Shown here: in pieces, positions 51,827 through 59,562 of the stretch
How the letters are laid out: each line of letters starts with the position of its first letter
Position numbering within the stretch: the stretch's first letter is position 1
From: Lachnospiraceae bacterium
Lineage (GTDB): Bacteria; Bacillota; Clostridia; Lachnospirales; Lachnospiraceae
NCBI GenBank assembly: GCA_017518185.1
Contig: JAFWWB010000073.1
Coordinates: 1-64,000, forward strand
Direction of reading: 5' to 3'
DNA: 64,000 nucleotides
Made by a program: the position numbers and the translations under genes
Notes under the pieces: model-generated
Seen by the model: only the letters and a program-made list of their open reading frames with translations
What the model was told of the DNA's origin: nothing
The model's database searches: none

Positions 51827-52828
51827 TTATTCCTTGCTGACCAGCTCCACGTATTCGCGGCAGCGCAGGGCGTGGAGCCTGTGGGGCAGATCCAGCATCT
51901 TGCCGCAGGGCAGGCTGAAGAGCCCTTCGAATAATGAGGCGTGGAGCGCGGTGATATCCTTAGCGCTGCCCGAGACCTCTTCCATGCAGAGCACCGCCAG
52001 ACGGCTCCTCAGATAGGGATGCAGGGCCAGGAAACCCCTGCGGTCTATGCGCAGTCCCCCATTTTCGGAAGGACTCACCAGGCTGTCGTGAGCTTCTGCC
52101 AGGGCTGAAGAGATAAAATCCTCGGCGGAGGAGAGCTTCAGCGCGGCCTCATGCACATGCAGGGCCGCGGAAGGGTTCACCATTTCCGCCGCCGCCGGCA
52201 GCAGGTGCCGTCTTATGCGATTCCTGGCATAAGCGTCGCTCTCATTGCTTTCATCGCAGCGCCAGGACATTCCCGATGAGTTCAGATATCCTTCTATCTC
52301 TTCCCTGGAAAAATTGAGAAGGGGGCGGATCAGCATATAGCCGTCACGTTCCGCAATGGGGCGTATACCGCCCAGGCCTTTAAGACCGCTGCCCCTGAAA
52401 AGATTGTGCAGCACGGTCTCGGCGTTATCGTTAAGGGTGTGGGCCACTGCCAGCTTCCTGCGGCCGGGCTCCGGCTCCAGCTCCGAAAGCCAGGCCTTCA
52501 TGGCAGCGTAGCGCAGCTCCCTTGCGGCTTCCTCGGTGGAAAGGCCGCGTTCGCGCACCAGAGCCTCCACGTCCACATCCGCGCGGCGGTATCCTATGCC
52601 CTCCTTTTCACAGAGCGCACGGACAAAGGCTTCGTCCCCGTCGGCGTTATCCCTGAGATGATGATGGACGTGCATGACCTTAAGCTGTCCGGGCTTCAGC
52701 AGGCTTTTCAGCAAAATAAAAAGACAGAGTGAATCCGCTCCGCCGGAAACCCCTGCCACTACTGTATCTTCATCCTTTACAAGAGGCGCCAGATCCTTCC
52801 GCGCCCGCTCGTATAAGCTCTCACTCAT
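51827..52828 (-). CDS. tilS: tRNA(Ile)-lysidine synthase
   Basis: A 333-residue N-type ATP pyrophosphatase that converts C34 of tRNA-Ile2 to lysidine. The PP-loop is GVSGGADSLCLF (about 26-37), with HVHHHLRDNADGDEAFV and the tRNA-reading HTLNDNAETVLHNLFRGSGL. The start is the ATG at 52828, overlapping the divIC stop by 8 nt; a longer frame reaching 53008 is antisense-like shadow of divIC and is rejected. The C-terminal TilS domains are shorter than in long forms. The orientation is convergent with rqcP. Confidence 0.95.
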   Translation of the reverse strand: MSESLYERARKDLAPLVKDEDTVVAGVSGGADSLCLFILLKSLLKPGQLKVMHVHHHLRDNADGDEAFVRALCEKEGIGYRRADVDVEALVRERGLSTEEAARELRYAAMKAWLSELEPEPGRRKLAVAHTLNDNAETVLHNLFRGSGLKGLGGIRPIAERDGYMLIRPLLNFSREEIEGYLNSSGMSWRCDESNESDAYARNRIRRHLLPAAAEMVNPSAALHVHEAALKLSSAEDFISSALAEAHDSLVSPSENGGLRIDRRGFLALHPYLRSRLAVLCMEEVSGSAKDITALHASLFEGLFSLPCGKMLDLPHRLHALRCREYVELVSKE

Positions 52829-53132
52829 CCTTCTGGAAGATGATCTCGCCTTCATAGACATAGCCCAGCTTGTCCTTTGCCATGTCCTCGGCGAATTTCT
52901 TTGTCTTTGTGTAGGTCTCGAAATCCTTAAGCTCTTCGGAACGCTGCTGCTCGTAGGCCAGCTTTTCGTCCAGCAGCTCTGTTTCCTGCTGCAGCTCCTG
53001 CTTTTCACGCTTAAGCTTCATCAGGTTCAGGGTCAGAGGTATCATAACAAGTACCAGCAGTATCAGCACCACCAGTATCTCGAGACGACCGCCTTTTTTC
53101 AGTTTTTTGAACGCTGCGCGTCTGGATGACAT
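52821..53132 (-). CDS. divIC: Septum formation initiator DivIC/FtsB
   Basis: A 103-residue bitopic cell-division protein with a basic N-terminus, one transmembrane helix (about 22-40), a coiled coil (KLKREKQELQQETELLDEKL) and the DivIC motif AKDKLGYVYEGEIIF. It joins FtsL and DivIB at the septum. Start: the ATG at 53132, with GGAG 6 nt upstream; a TTG four codons earlier is less likely. It overlaps tilS by 8 nt, so both come from the promoter at 53166-53195. Confidence 0.93.
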   Translation of the reverse strand: MSSRRAAFKKLKKGGRLEILVVLILLVLVMIPLTLNLMKLKREKQELQQETELLDEKLAYEQQRSEELKDFETYTKTKKFAEDMAKDKLGYVYEGEIIFQKDE

Positions 53133-53165
53133 AGTCTGCTCCAAAGAGTTTACATAATTAAGTTC

Positions 53166-53195
53166 ATTCTATACTTTTTTCGTCGGAAATGTCAA
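53166..53195 (-). promoter_or_regulatory. Promoter of divIC-tilS
   Basis: Minus strand TTGACA (53195-53190) and TAGAAT (53171-53166) with an 18-nt spacer; a TATAGA two bases earlier gives a 16-nt spacer. Confidence 0.75.
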
Positions 53196-53253
53196 GCATA
53201 ATAAACGTTTTCCCCCTTTTTTTTATCCCGAAAGTGTGATAGAATGTCATTTC

Positions 53254-53961
53254 ATGAGGGCTGATGCGGAGATTCTCTATATGGGAAAGGACCGGGAGCT
53301 GGGAGAGGAGCTGAAAGAGCTGGTTTCCCTCGACTCCGGAGTGTTTGCCATGGAGCCCAATGAGAACGCCGCCCTGGCCATGATCAGGGAACGTCCCTAT
53401 GACCTGGTCCTGCTGGATGCGGATGCCCTTACCCTGGATGCGGCCAAGCTCATAAAGCGCATACGTGACCTGAGCTTTGCGCCCCTCTTCATCATATCCT
53501 CGGCCCGGGATGAGGCTTCGGCCATACGCTGGCTGGATATGGGGGCGGATGGCTATATGACTAAGCCTCTGAGGATGGGCGAGCTGGGAGCAAGGATGCG
53601 CAGCGCCATAAGGTTTTATGACAGGCTCGTGCCCGAAGATCCGGAGAACGGCACCATGATGGAGGCCTGCGGCATCAGGCTTGACCTGAAAAAACGCCGC
53701 GTATGGGTCAGGGAAGGGGAGAAGCGCTTTACCAAAAAGGAATTTGACCTGCTGCTGTATCTTATGCAGCATCCCGGAAAGGTGTTTTCCCGGGAGGAGC
53801 TCTATGCGGCGGTATGGAATGACGAGGCCGTGGGCGGAATGGCCACGGTAACGGTACATATCAAGAAACTCCGGGAGGCGGTGGAACTAAGAGCTGACCG
53901 ACCGGCCATAATAATGACGGAATGGGGAAGAGGGTACTATTTTAACAATGACAGGGATTAA
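53254..53961 (+). CDS. Orphan OmpR-type response regulator, atypical receiver
   Basis: A 235-residue regulator with receiver and winged-helix domains. The phospho-acceptor-like Asp is in LVLLDADALTLDA and the Lys in YMTKPL, but the N-terminal acidic pair is replaced by YMGKDRE, so ordinary Mg-dependent phosphorylation may not occur. The DNA-binding half is intact: FTKKEFDLLLYLMQHPGKVF and GGMATVTVHIKKLREAV. There is no kinase gene nearby. ATG 53254 is chosen because a TAGAAT -10 (53240-53245) ends 8 nt before it and no Shine-Dalgarno sequence exists, suggesting leaderless translation; a GTG at 53236 is the alternative. The 3' end overlaps the DUF436 gene by 14 nt. Confidence 0.88.
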   Translation: MRADAEILYMGKDRELGEELKELVSLDSGVFAMEPNENAALAMIRERPYDLVLLDADALTLDAAKLIKRIRDLSFAPLFIISSARDEASAIRWLDMGADGYMTKPLRMGELGARMRSAIRFYDRLVPEDPENGTMMEACGIRLDLKKRRVWVREGEKRFTKKEFDLLLYLMQHPGKVFSREELYAAVWNDEAVGGMATVTVHIKKLREAVELRADRPAIIMTEWGRGYYFNNDRD

Positions 53962-54502
53962 GGAAGAAGCGGCAGCCGTGGTCCGTGAGGTCGCCGCACA
54001 GTCAAAGCTTAAGAGGGGAGATCTGCTCGTCATCGGCTGCTCCACCAGCGCGGTGCGGGGAGAGCTCATAGGCACCGCCTCCAGCATGGATACGGCAAAG
54101 GAGCTTGCGGACGGCATAATGGAAGCAGTGGATGAGCTGGGGCTTAAGCTTGCGGTGCAGTGCTGCGAGCATCTCAACAGGGCTCTGGTATGCGAAAGGG
54201 AAGTCATGGAGGCACATGGCTTCGAGCAGGTGAACGTGCTTCCCCAGCCAAAGGCGGGAGGATCGCTTGCAACCACCATCAGGGGGATGATGAAGGATCC
54301 CGTTATGGTCCTTGATATTAAACAGTCGGCTCTTGCCGGTATTGATATAGGCGGAGTGCTCATAGGCATGCATATCATGCCCGTGGCCGTGCCGCTGAAA
54401 TTACGGCAACGCACCATCGGAGAGGCGATGGTCATAGCAGCCCGCAGAAGGCCCCGCTTCGTAGGCGGCGGACGTGCGGTGTATGATGAGGAGCTTTTAT
54501 GA
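53948..54502 (+). CDS. DUF436/YwlG family protein (TIGR01440)
   Basis: A 184-residue conserved protein of unknown function. Family segments: LVIGCSTSAVRGELIGTASS, CCEHLNRALVCE, and NVLPQPKAGGSLATTIRGM. The overlap of 14 nt with the upstream regulator and of 4 nt with the GH9 gene puts it in an operon. The conserved Cys/His residues (CCEHLN) suggest ligand or metal binding. No role is established. Confidence 0.92.
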   Translation: MTGIKEEAAAVVREVAAQSKLKRGDLLVIGCSTSAVRGELIGTASSMDTAKELADGIMEAVDELGLKLAVQCCEHLNRALVCEREVMEAHGFEQVNVLPQPKAGGSLATTIRGMMKDPVMVLDIKQSALAGIDIGGVLIGMHIMPVAVPLKLRQRTIGEAMVIAARRRPRFVGGGRAVYDEELL

Positions 54503-56100
54503 TCACAGTAAATCAGGCCGGCTATGAAGCGTCTGGCGTAAAACATGCCACGGCTTCCGGAAATGCCGAATGGAAACTGTTCACGTCACTGGATAAGCTT
54601 GTGCTTGAAGGCACTGTCAGACTCGTGAATGATGATAACAGCGGCGAAGAGGCCGGCATCATCGATTTCTCCTCCGTTACCGGGATGGGAAGATATTATT
54701 TCAGTGATGACGAGGGGAACAGGAGCCCCGGCTTTTATATAGGAAAAAAGGTATACGACGGCGTCCTTGAGACCGCTGCGCGCATGTATTATTTCCAGCG
54801 CTGCGGCATGGAGCTGGAGGAAAAGTATGCGGGTAAGTTTACTCATAAGGCCTGCCACTGCGTGAAGGGGACCATGCTTGATGACCCCTCCAGGAGCATC
54901 GATATAAGCGGAGGGTGGCACGATGCCGGTGATTACGGCCGCTATGTCACCGCGGCTGCAGTGGCCCTCGGTCATCTTCTGTACGGCTTTATCTTTGCGC
55001 CTGCTCCGCTGGAAGGGCTTGGGCTTAATATACCCGAGAGCGGGGAAGAGATGCCTGATCTCCTTTCGGAATGCAGGTACGAGCTGGACTGGATACTGAA
55101 GATGCAGGAAGAGGACGGAGGAGTGCACCACAAGGCAACTTCATGGCACTTCCCCGAGTTCATAATGCCGGAGGAGGATGACCTGGATATAGTGATCACA
55201 CCGGTATCTTCCCTTGCAACTGCGGATCTTGCGGCCGTCTGCGCCCTTGCTTCAAGGGTATACAGAAAATATGACGAGGCGTATGCGGATAAGCTTAAGA
55301 AGGCGGCCTTTAAGGCGGCTGACTGGCTGGAGAGGAATCCCGGTTTCATCTATGAGAATCCGACGGAAGTCCATACCGGTACCTATGAGGATCTCTGCGA
55401 CGCGGACGAGCGCTTATGGGCGGCTGCGGAGCTTTTTCTTGCCGGAGATGAAGACCGCCAGCTTGCGGTCATGCGTCAGATACTGGAGATAAAGATCAGC
55501 ACCGTGTCCCTGGGCTGGGCCGATGTGGGCGGCTTTGCCTCGATGTGCGTGCTGGATGCGGGGAAGGAAGTTTTTCCTGAGGATATCTATATGAAGCTTA
55601 AAGGACGCTGGCTGGATGAGGCAGACAGGCTTATGAATCTGGCAGCTTCAAATCCCTACGAGCTGGCGATGAAGCCCTATGATTTTATATGGGGCAGCAA
55701 TATGGTGGTGTGCTGCAATGCCATGGTGCTCTGCGTGGCTCATTTCCTGACGGGAGACGATAAGTACCTTGAGAGCGCCGGATACCAGCTGGACTATATC
55801 TTCGGCCGTAACGCCATGGATATGTCCTACGTGACCGGCGTGGGCGAAAGAGCCTTCAGGAATCCCCACAACAGACCTACCGTGGCGGACGGCATAGACG
55901 AGCCCATACCAGGATATCTTTCCGGCGGACCCAATTTCAGGGCCGGGGATACGAAGGCAAATGAGGAGAAGCTCGGCGGACAGGCTCCCATGAAGTGGTT
56001 TGTGGATGACTGGATGAGCTACTGCACCAACGAGATAACCATTTACTGGAATTCTCCGCTCATATTCACACTTGCATACATAATGGAGAAGAAGGGATAA
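54499..56100 (+). CDS. GH9 glycoside hydrolase, cytoplasmic
   Basis: A 533-residue inverting enzyme, family 9, with an N-terminal immunoglobulin-like module (about 1-85) and an (alpha/alpha)6 barrel. Catalytic features: GWHDAGDYGRYV (about 139-150, Asp pair), RNPHNRPT (about 453-460, His) and CTNEITIYWNSPL (about 508-520, acid Glu). There is no signal peptide, so it should hydrolyse imported cello-oligosaccharides, like cytosolic GH9 enzymes of other anaerobes, rather than cellulose. It overlaps the DUF436 gene by 4 nt, and the stop shares a base with the next start. Confidence 0.94.
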   Translation: MITVNQAGYEASGVKHATASGNAEWKLFTSLDKLVLEGTVRLVNDDNSGEEAGIIDFSSVTGMGRYYFSDDEGNRSPGFYIGKKVYDGVLETAARMYYFQRCGMELEEKYAGKFTHKACHCVKGTMLDDPSRSIDISGGWHDAGDYGRYVTAAAVALGHLLYGFIFAPAPLEGLGLNIPESGEEMPDLLSECRYELDWILKMQEEDGGVHHKATSWHFPEFIMPEEDDLDIVITPVSSLATADLAAVCALASRVYRKYDEAYADKLKKAAFKAADWLERNPGFIYENPTEVHTGTYEDLCDADERLWAAAELFLAGDEDRQLAVMRQILEIKISTVSLGWADVGGFASMCVLDAGKEVFPEDIYMKLKGRWLDEADRLMNLAASNPYELAMKPYDFIWGSNMVVCCNAMVLCVAHFLTGDDKYLESAGYQLDYIFGRNAMDMSYVTGVGERAFRNPHNRPTVADGIDEPIPGYLSGGPNFRAGDTKANEEKLGGQAPMKWFVDDWMSYCTNEITIYWNSPLIFTLAYIMEKKG

Positions 56101-56684
56101 TGGAAGCTATAACCGGGATAGATCACAATATACTGTTATATTTTCAGGAGAATATCCAGCAGACCTGGCTGACTCCTATTATGACCTTCATAACGCATCT
56201 CGGGACAGGCGGAGCTTTATGGATAGCCCTTACCGTGATAATGCTCTTCTTCAGGAAGACCAGGCCGGTGGCTGTTGCCTGCGCGGCCGCGCTGCTCATA
56301 GACGTGGTAGTGGTCAACGTCGTGATAAAGCCTATTGTTGCAAGGCCAAGGCCCTATGACCTGTATGAGGATATAGTCTGTCTGATAAAGCCCCAGTGGG
56401 ATTATTCCTTCCCCTCGGGACATGCGGCAGCCTCTCTGGCTGCGGCGGGAGTTTATCCCCTTATGAAAGTAAAAAAGCGGTACAGTATACCGCTTCTCGT
56501 GCTTGCATTTCTTATCTGTTTTTCACGTATCTATGTGTGCGTGCATTATCCCAGCGACGTGGTCTGCGGGATCGTTATCGGATGCTTCTGCGCAGTGGGC
56601 GGGTGGCTCATCTATCAGAAATGGCTGATCCGTATTCCGCTTCTGGCGCCTGCGGAAGAAGCCGCGGGTGATAAGGAGGTTTAA
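56100..56684 (+). CDS. PAP2-family phosphatase
   Basis: A 194-residue membrane phosphatase with about five transmembrane helices and the three PAP2 motifs: KPIVARPRP (about 77-85), SFPSGHAAA (about 101-109) and SRIYVCVHYPSDV (about 141-153). Members dephosphorylate phosphatidate or undecaprenyl pyrophosphate; BcrC/YodM-like recycling of the cell-wall carrier is plausible. It shares a base with the GH9 stop (TAATG), and its end overlaps the convergent GAF gene by 4 nt. Confidence 0.92.
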   Translation: MEAITGIDHNILLYFQENIQQTWLTPIMTFITHLGTGGALWIALTVIMLFFRKTRPVAVACAAALLIDVVVVNVVIKPIVARPRPYDLYEDIVCLIKPQWDYSFPSGHAAASLAAAGVYPLMKVKKRYSIPLLVLAFLICFSRIYVCVHYPSDVVCGIVIGCFCAVGGWLIYQKWLIRIPLLAPAEEAAGDKEV

Positions 56685-57325
56685 GCGGTCGCTTCGTATT
56701 CCTTCCTGAGTGCTTCCTTCTCCGCGTCGGAGAGCTGCGCATATATAGGCTCCACCATCTCGTAGGTCTGTGCCAGCTGCTTTATGGCATAGAGCCAGAG
56801 CTCAAAAGGCATGCTGGGCGATTGCTTCGCCGGTTGGGGTGCCGCGGGCTTGGGAGCCACACCGGCAATGGGCGTGAAATCGGCGCCCTTTTCTATTATG
56901 GTCACAAGATGCCTCAGACAGTCCCTGTCTTCCATGGCGAAACGGTTCCTCACGGGGCTTTCAACATTCAGCACAGCTACAACAGATCCCGAAAAGTGCA
57001 TGGGTATCGCCAGCTCGGAATCAGTCTCCTCACGGGCATTGATGTAGCCGGGGAAATCCCGTACGTTCAGTGCGCACTGGGGCTCGTTCTTTGATGCGGC
57101 AAGACCGCAGACGCCCTTGGCGCTCGACACGCGTTCCGCGAAGCCGTCTCCCTGGAAAGGTCCGGGATATAGGCCTTCCTTATCGAGGATATAAAAGCCT
57201 ACCCAGTTAAGGGCAGCCACGTATTTCTTAATGAGCGCAGAGGCATTAGCCATAACGGAGATGATGTTATTCTCCGCTTTGATGCATTCCCTGAGCTGTT
57301 TTTCAAGAGTTTTGTAATCGGTCAT
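56681..57325 (-). CDS. GAF protein related to fRMsr but lacking its catalytic cysteines
   Basis: A 214-residue protein. Residues about 5-155 align with free methionine-(R)-sulfoxide reductases (YebR): NWVGFYIL, GPFQG, KGVCGLAA, DFPGYIN and DSELAIPM. In fRMsr three cysteines are conserved (in PACVRI, GVCG and HIACDA); only the GVCG one remains, so the usual disulfide chemistry should be impossible. A Pro/Ala linker and a helical tail of about 50 residues (ELWLYAIKQLAQTYEMVEPI) follow, which is not typical of the family. A role as a ligand sensor or adaptor is more likely. ATG 57325 sits 7 nt after a TATAAT without any ribosome binding site. Confidence 0.87.
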   Translation of the reverse strand: MTDYKTLEKQLRECIKAENNIISVMANASALIKKYVAALNWVGFYILDKEGLYPGPFQGDGFAERVSSAKGVCGLAASKNEPQCALNVRDFPGYINAREETDSELAIPMHFSGSVVAVLNVESPVRNRFAMEDRDCLRHLVTIIEKGADFTPIAGVAPKPAAPQPAKQSPSMPFELWLYAIKQLAQTYEMVEPIYAQLSDAEKEALRKEYEATA

Positions 57326-57332
57326 GGAAAAT

Positions 57333-57338
57333 ATTATA
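57333..57338 (-). promoter_or_regulatory. -10 box of a leaderless GAF transcript
   Basis: TATAAT on the minus strand ends 7 nt before the ATG at 57325. No clear -35 lies at the proper distance, so this is a weaker call than those for other promoters. Confidence 0.45.
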
Positions 57339-57375
57339 CATGAATGTTGCGGAAAAGAAAAGAAGAAAATGCATG

Positions 57376-57413
57376 TTGACAAAATAAAATCGCCGTGATA
57401 TCATAATGATATC
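57376..57413 (+). promoter_or_regulatory. SPFH promoter overlapped by a perfect palindrome
   Basis: TTGACA (57376-57381), 17-nt spacer, TATCAT (57399-57404). The palindrome GATATCATAATGATATC (57397-57413) covers the -10 and the start region, exactly where a dimeric repressor would block transcription. The small ribbon-helix-helix protein at the end of this operon is a natural candidate. Confidence 0.7.
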
Positions 57414-57484
57414 AAATTAAAACAAGCCCATGGGATGCGGCATATGTATCCGGAGGGCGATGGATCTGAGAAGGAGGATCTGTT

Positions 57485-58504
57485 ATGAAAACAAATGTAC
57501 AGGAAAAGATCATCAGCGGGCACAAGACCGGAGGACTGGTACTGCTATTGGTGATCGCGCTCTACGTCCTCGCGATACCGGCGATGATGTTCGGTACCAT
57601 AACGAGCCTGTGGTTCATCAATGCTGGCTGCGTTATCTGGCTTGCCCTGGGATGGATACTGCTCCTGGGTCTTAAGGTCTTAAAACCCAATGAGGCACTG
57701 GTCCTGACACTCTTCGGTAAATATGTGGGAACCTTAAAGGGTGACGGTTTCTTCTGGGTGAATCCCTTCTGCACAGCCTTCAACCCGGCAGCGGGCACGA
57801 GGCTCGGACAGAGCGGCGATGTGGCTGCTGCACCCGGCAGTACCGTAAGCGTAAGCTCCACCGGTACCACCGTGAGCGCGGAGAGCTTCAGCAAGAAGAT
57901 ATCCCTTAAGGTCATGACTCTTTCCAACAGCCGCCAGAAGGTGAACGACGTTCTCGGTAATCCCGTTGAAGTGGCTGTGGCAGTTATGTGGAGAGTGAAG
58001 GATACGGCGAAGGCCGTCTTCGAGGTCGACAACTTCAAGGAGTACCTTTCCCTGCAGTGCGATACCGCAGTAAGAAACGTTGTTAAGATCTACCCCTACG
58101 ATGTGACCGACAATGTTGATACCACGGGTGACGGCGAAGCCGATGACGGAAGCCTGAGAGGTTCCACCGAAGTGGTTGCAGGACGCATCAGGGATGAGAT
58201 CCAGAGCAAGGTGACAGATGCCGGGCTTGAGATAGTGGATGCAAGGATCACCTACCTGGCCTATGCTCCCGAGATAGCGGCTGCAATGCTCCAGAGGCAG
58301 CAGGCATCCGCAGTCGTGGATGCAAGAAAGCTCATCGTTGACGGCGCTGTCGGCATGGTGGAGCTGGCGCTGGAGAGACTGAACGAGAAGCAGACCGTGA
58401 CCCTCGATGAGGAACGCAAGGCTGCGATGGTCTCCAACCTGCTGGTAGTGCTCTGCGGAAACCACGATGCGCAGCCCGTCGTCAACTCCGGGAGCCTGTA
58501 CTGA
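57485..58504 (+). CDS. SPFH/band-7 membrane protein
   Basis: A 339-residue protein with two N-terminal transmembrane helices (about 17-38 and 42-65) and a cytoplasmic SPFH domain (about 70-330), with [20 protein letters not shown] at its start. SPFH proteins oligomerise at membranes and scaffold proteases or lipid domains. A stretch of Ser/Thr/Val ([15 protein letters not shown], about 118-132) is inserted in the domain. AAGGAGGATC precedes the ATG. The stop and the ATG of the next gene overlap by 1 nt, and a similar SPFH plus small DNA-binding protein pairing is frequent in Firmicutes. Confidence 0.9.
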   Translation: MKTNVQEKIISGHKTGGLVLLLVIALYVLAIPAMMFGTITSLWFINAGCVIWLALGWILLLGLKVLKPNEALVLTLFGKYVGTLKGDGFFWVNPFCTAFNPAAGTRLGQSGDVAAAPGSTVSVSSTGTTVSAESFSKKISLKVMTLSNSRQKVNDVLGNPVEVAVAVMWRVKDTAKAVFEVDNFKEYLSLQCDTAVRNVVKIYPYDVTDNVDTTGDGEADDGSLRGSTEVVAGRIRDEIQSKVTDAGLEIVDARITYLAYAPEIAAAMLQRQQASAVVDARKLIVDGAVGMVELALERLNEKQTVTLDEERKAAMVSNLLVVLCGNHDAQPVVNSGSLY

Positions 58505-58701
58505 TGGCTGAGAAGAAACAGGTTCCTCTGCGTCTGTCGGAAAAACTCTACAATGCTATAGCAGCCTGGGCAGAGGACGACTTCCGCTCAGTGAACGGCC
58601 AGATCGAGTACCTGCTGACGGAATGCGTCAAACAGAGAAAGAAGGACGGGAAGTACGTCGGGCAGAATATAGACGAAGCACCTGAATTTGATATTAAGTG
58701 A
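58504..58701 (+). CDS. Arc-like ribbon-helix-helix protein
   Basis: A 65-residue protein. The strand [20 protein letters not shown] and helix [19 protein letters not shown] match Arc/MetJ-type DNA-binding folds, so a dimer contacting a palindromic operator is expected. It is encoded directly after the SPFH gene and may bind the palindrome at 57397-57413 for autoregulation. The last 15 residues are flexible. Terminator-like hairpin follows. Confidence 0.85.
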   Translation: MAEKKQVPLRLSEKLYNAIAAWAEDDFRSVNGQIEYLLTECVKQRKKDGKYVGQNIDEAPEFDIK

Positions 58702-58709
58702 AATAAGCC

Positions 58710-58743
58710 CCCCCGGCGGTCTGAAAGATTGCCGGGGGTTTAT
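58710..58743 (+). terminator. Terminator of the SPFH operon
   Basis: CCCCCGGC/GCCGGGGG stem with a 13-nt loop, followed by TTTATG. The T-run is short. Confidence 0.65.
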
Positions 58744-58753
58744 GATTCGGTAT

Positions 58754-58850
58754 CACAATATTGTGAACTGCCATGGCGGCTCCATTTTATGTATACAATG
58801 GTATACTATGTTTTTTACGATATACTTTGGTATACTTTGACATACTTCAT
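58754..58850. repeat. 12-nt palindrome and 10-nt phased TATACT repeats
   Basis: A perfect palindrome CACAATATTGTG (58754-58765) is followed by about five copies of a 10-nt unit close to TATACTTTGG at 58792, 58802, 58821, 58831 and 58841, with one unit position degenerate. The period equals one DNA turn, so the copies lie on one face of the helix. The stretch lies between convergent gene ends (58701 and 58983) and no gene start is near it; a short minus-strand frame here looks spurious. Confidence 0.7.
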
Positions 58851-58982
58851 CGTTGGTGGGAGTGTTTGTCAAGAAGAACGCAACCGGATGTCCGGTGGCA
58901 TTATTTGAGCATAAAAAAAAGCCACTTGTGAGCCTTCTTCTTATCAGCAACATATACAGTCAGGGAATGATCCCTACTTCTC

Positions 58983-59318
58983 TTACATTTCCCGCATCTT
59001 CTTCAGTGCATCCAGATAACTTATAACGGTGGAAAGCTCTGCCACATTCAGGGCAGAAGCGGTTTCTATGATCGCGTCCGAAGCCTTCTTCTCTTCGGCC
59101 TCTTCCCCAAACAAAAGATAATCAGACGACACCTCCTGCGTTTCACAGATATTGTAGAGTGTTTCACAGGACAGGCCTTTCTTGCCGGTTTCGATCTCCG
59201 AGAGGAAACTTGAAGTTATGTACACTTCTTCTGAGAACTTCAGCTGGGTGGCATCTTTTGCCTTCCTGATCTCCCGTATCCTCCTGCCTATGGCCTTCTG
59301 ATCCTGTTCACTGTACAT
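58983..59318 (-). CDS. XRE-family HTH transcriptional regulator
   Basis: A 111-residue protein. The N-terminal helix-turn-helix is typical: IGRRIREIRKAKDATQLKFS, then SSFLSEIETGKKGLSCETLY. The C-terminal about 40 residues are helical and may dimerise. AAGGAGGGAG lies upstream of the ATG. It is transcribed away from the surface-protein gene starting 245 nt later, so it could control that gene from the intergenic region, but no operator is certain. Confidence 0.9.
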   Translation of the reverse strand: MYSEQDQKAIGRRIREIRKAKDATQLKFSEEVYITSSFLSEIETGKKGLSCETLYNICETQEVSSDYLLFGEEAEEKKASDAIIETASALNVAELSTVISYLDALKKMREM

Positions 59319-59562
59319 GTGATCTCCCTCCTTCTTAATATGATATGCACAAAAGATATAAAAATAAATTAGTTAGAATTGATAAATAATAGCTGATAGC
59401 GATTATAATATTGTCAGTAGGCAAATTTTGCGGTAAAATGTGAAAGATGTGTGAACTCGTAAGTCATGGATACACTGTGGAATCCCCGATTATCATTCCG
59501 GGGGATCGACAAAAATAGAAAAATCGGAAGATTTTATATCACAGCGCGGAGGTAAATGCAAA

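Noticed and set aside
52829..53008. N-terminal 60-residue extension of tilS
   Set aside because: The extension overlaps divIC in another frame of the same strand, has a low-complexity Ser/Arg composition and no family similarity. The ATG at 52828 begins the TilS fold.
58753..58953. 66-residue minus-strand frame in the gap after the SPFH operon
   Set aside because: No ribosome binding site and no domain; it runs through the TATACT repeats and palindrome, which are better explained as noncoding.
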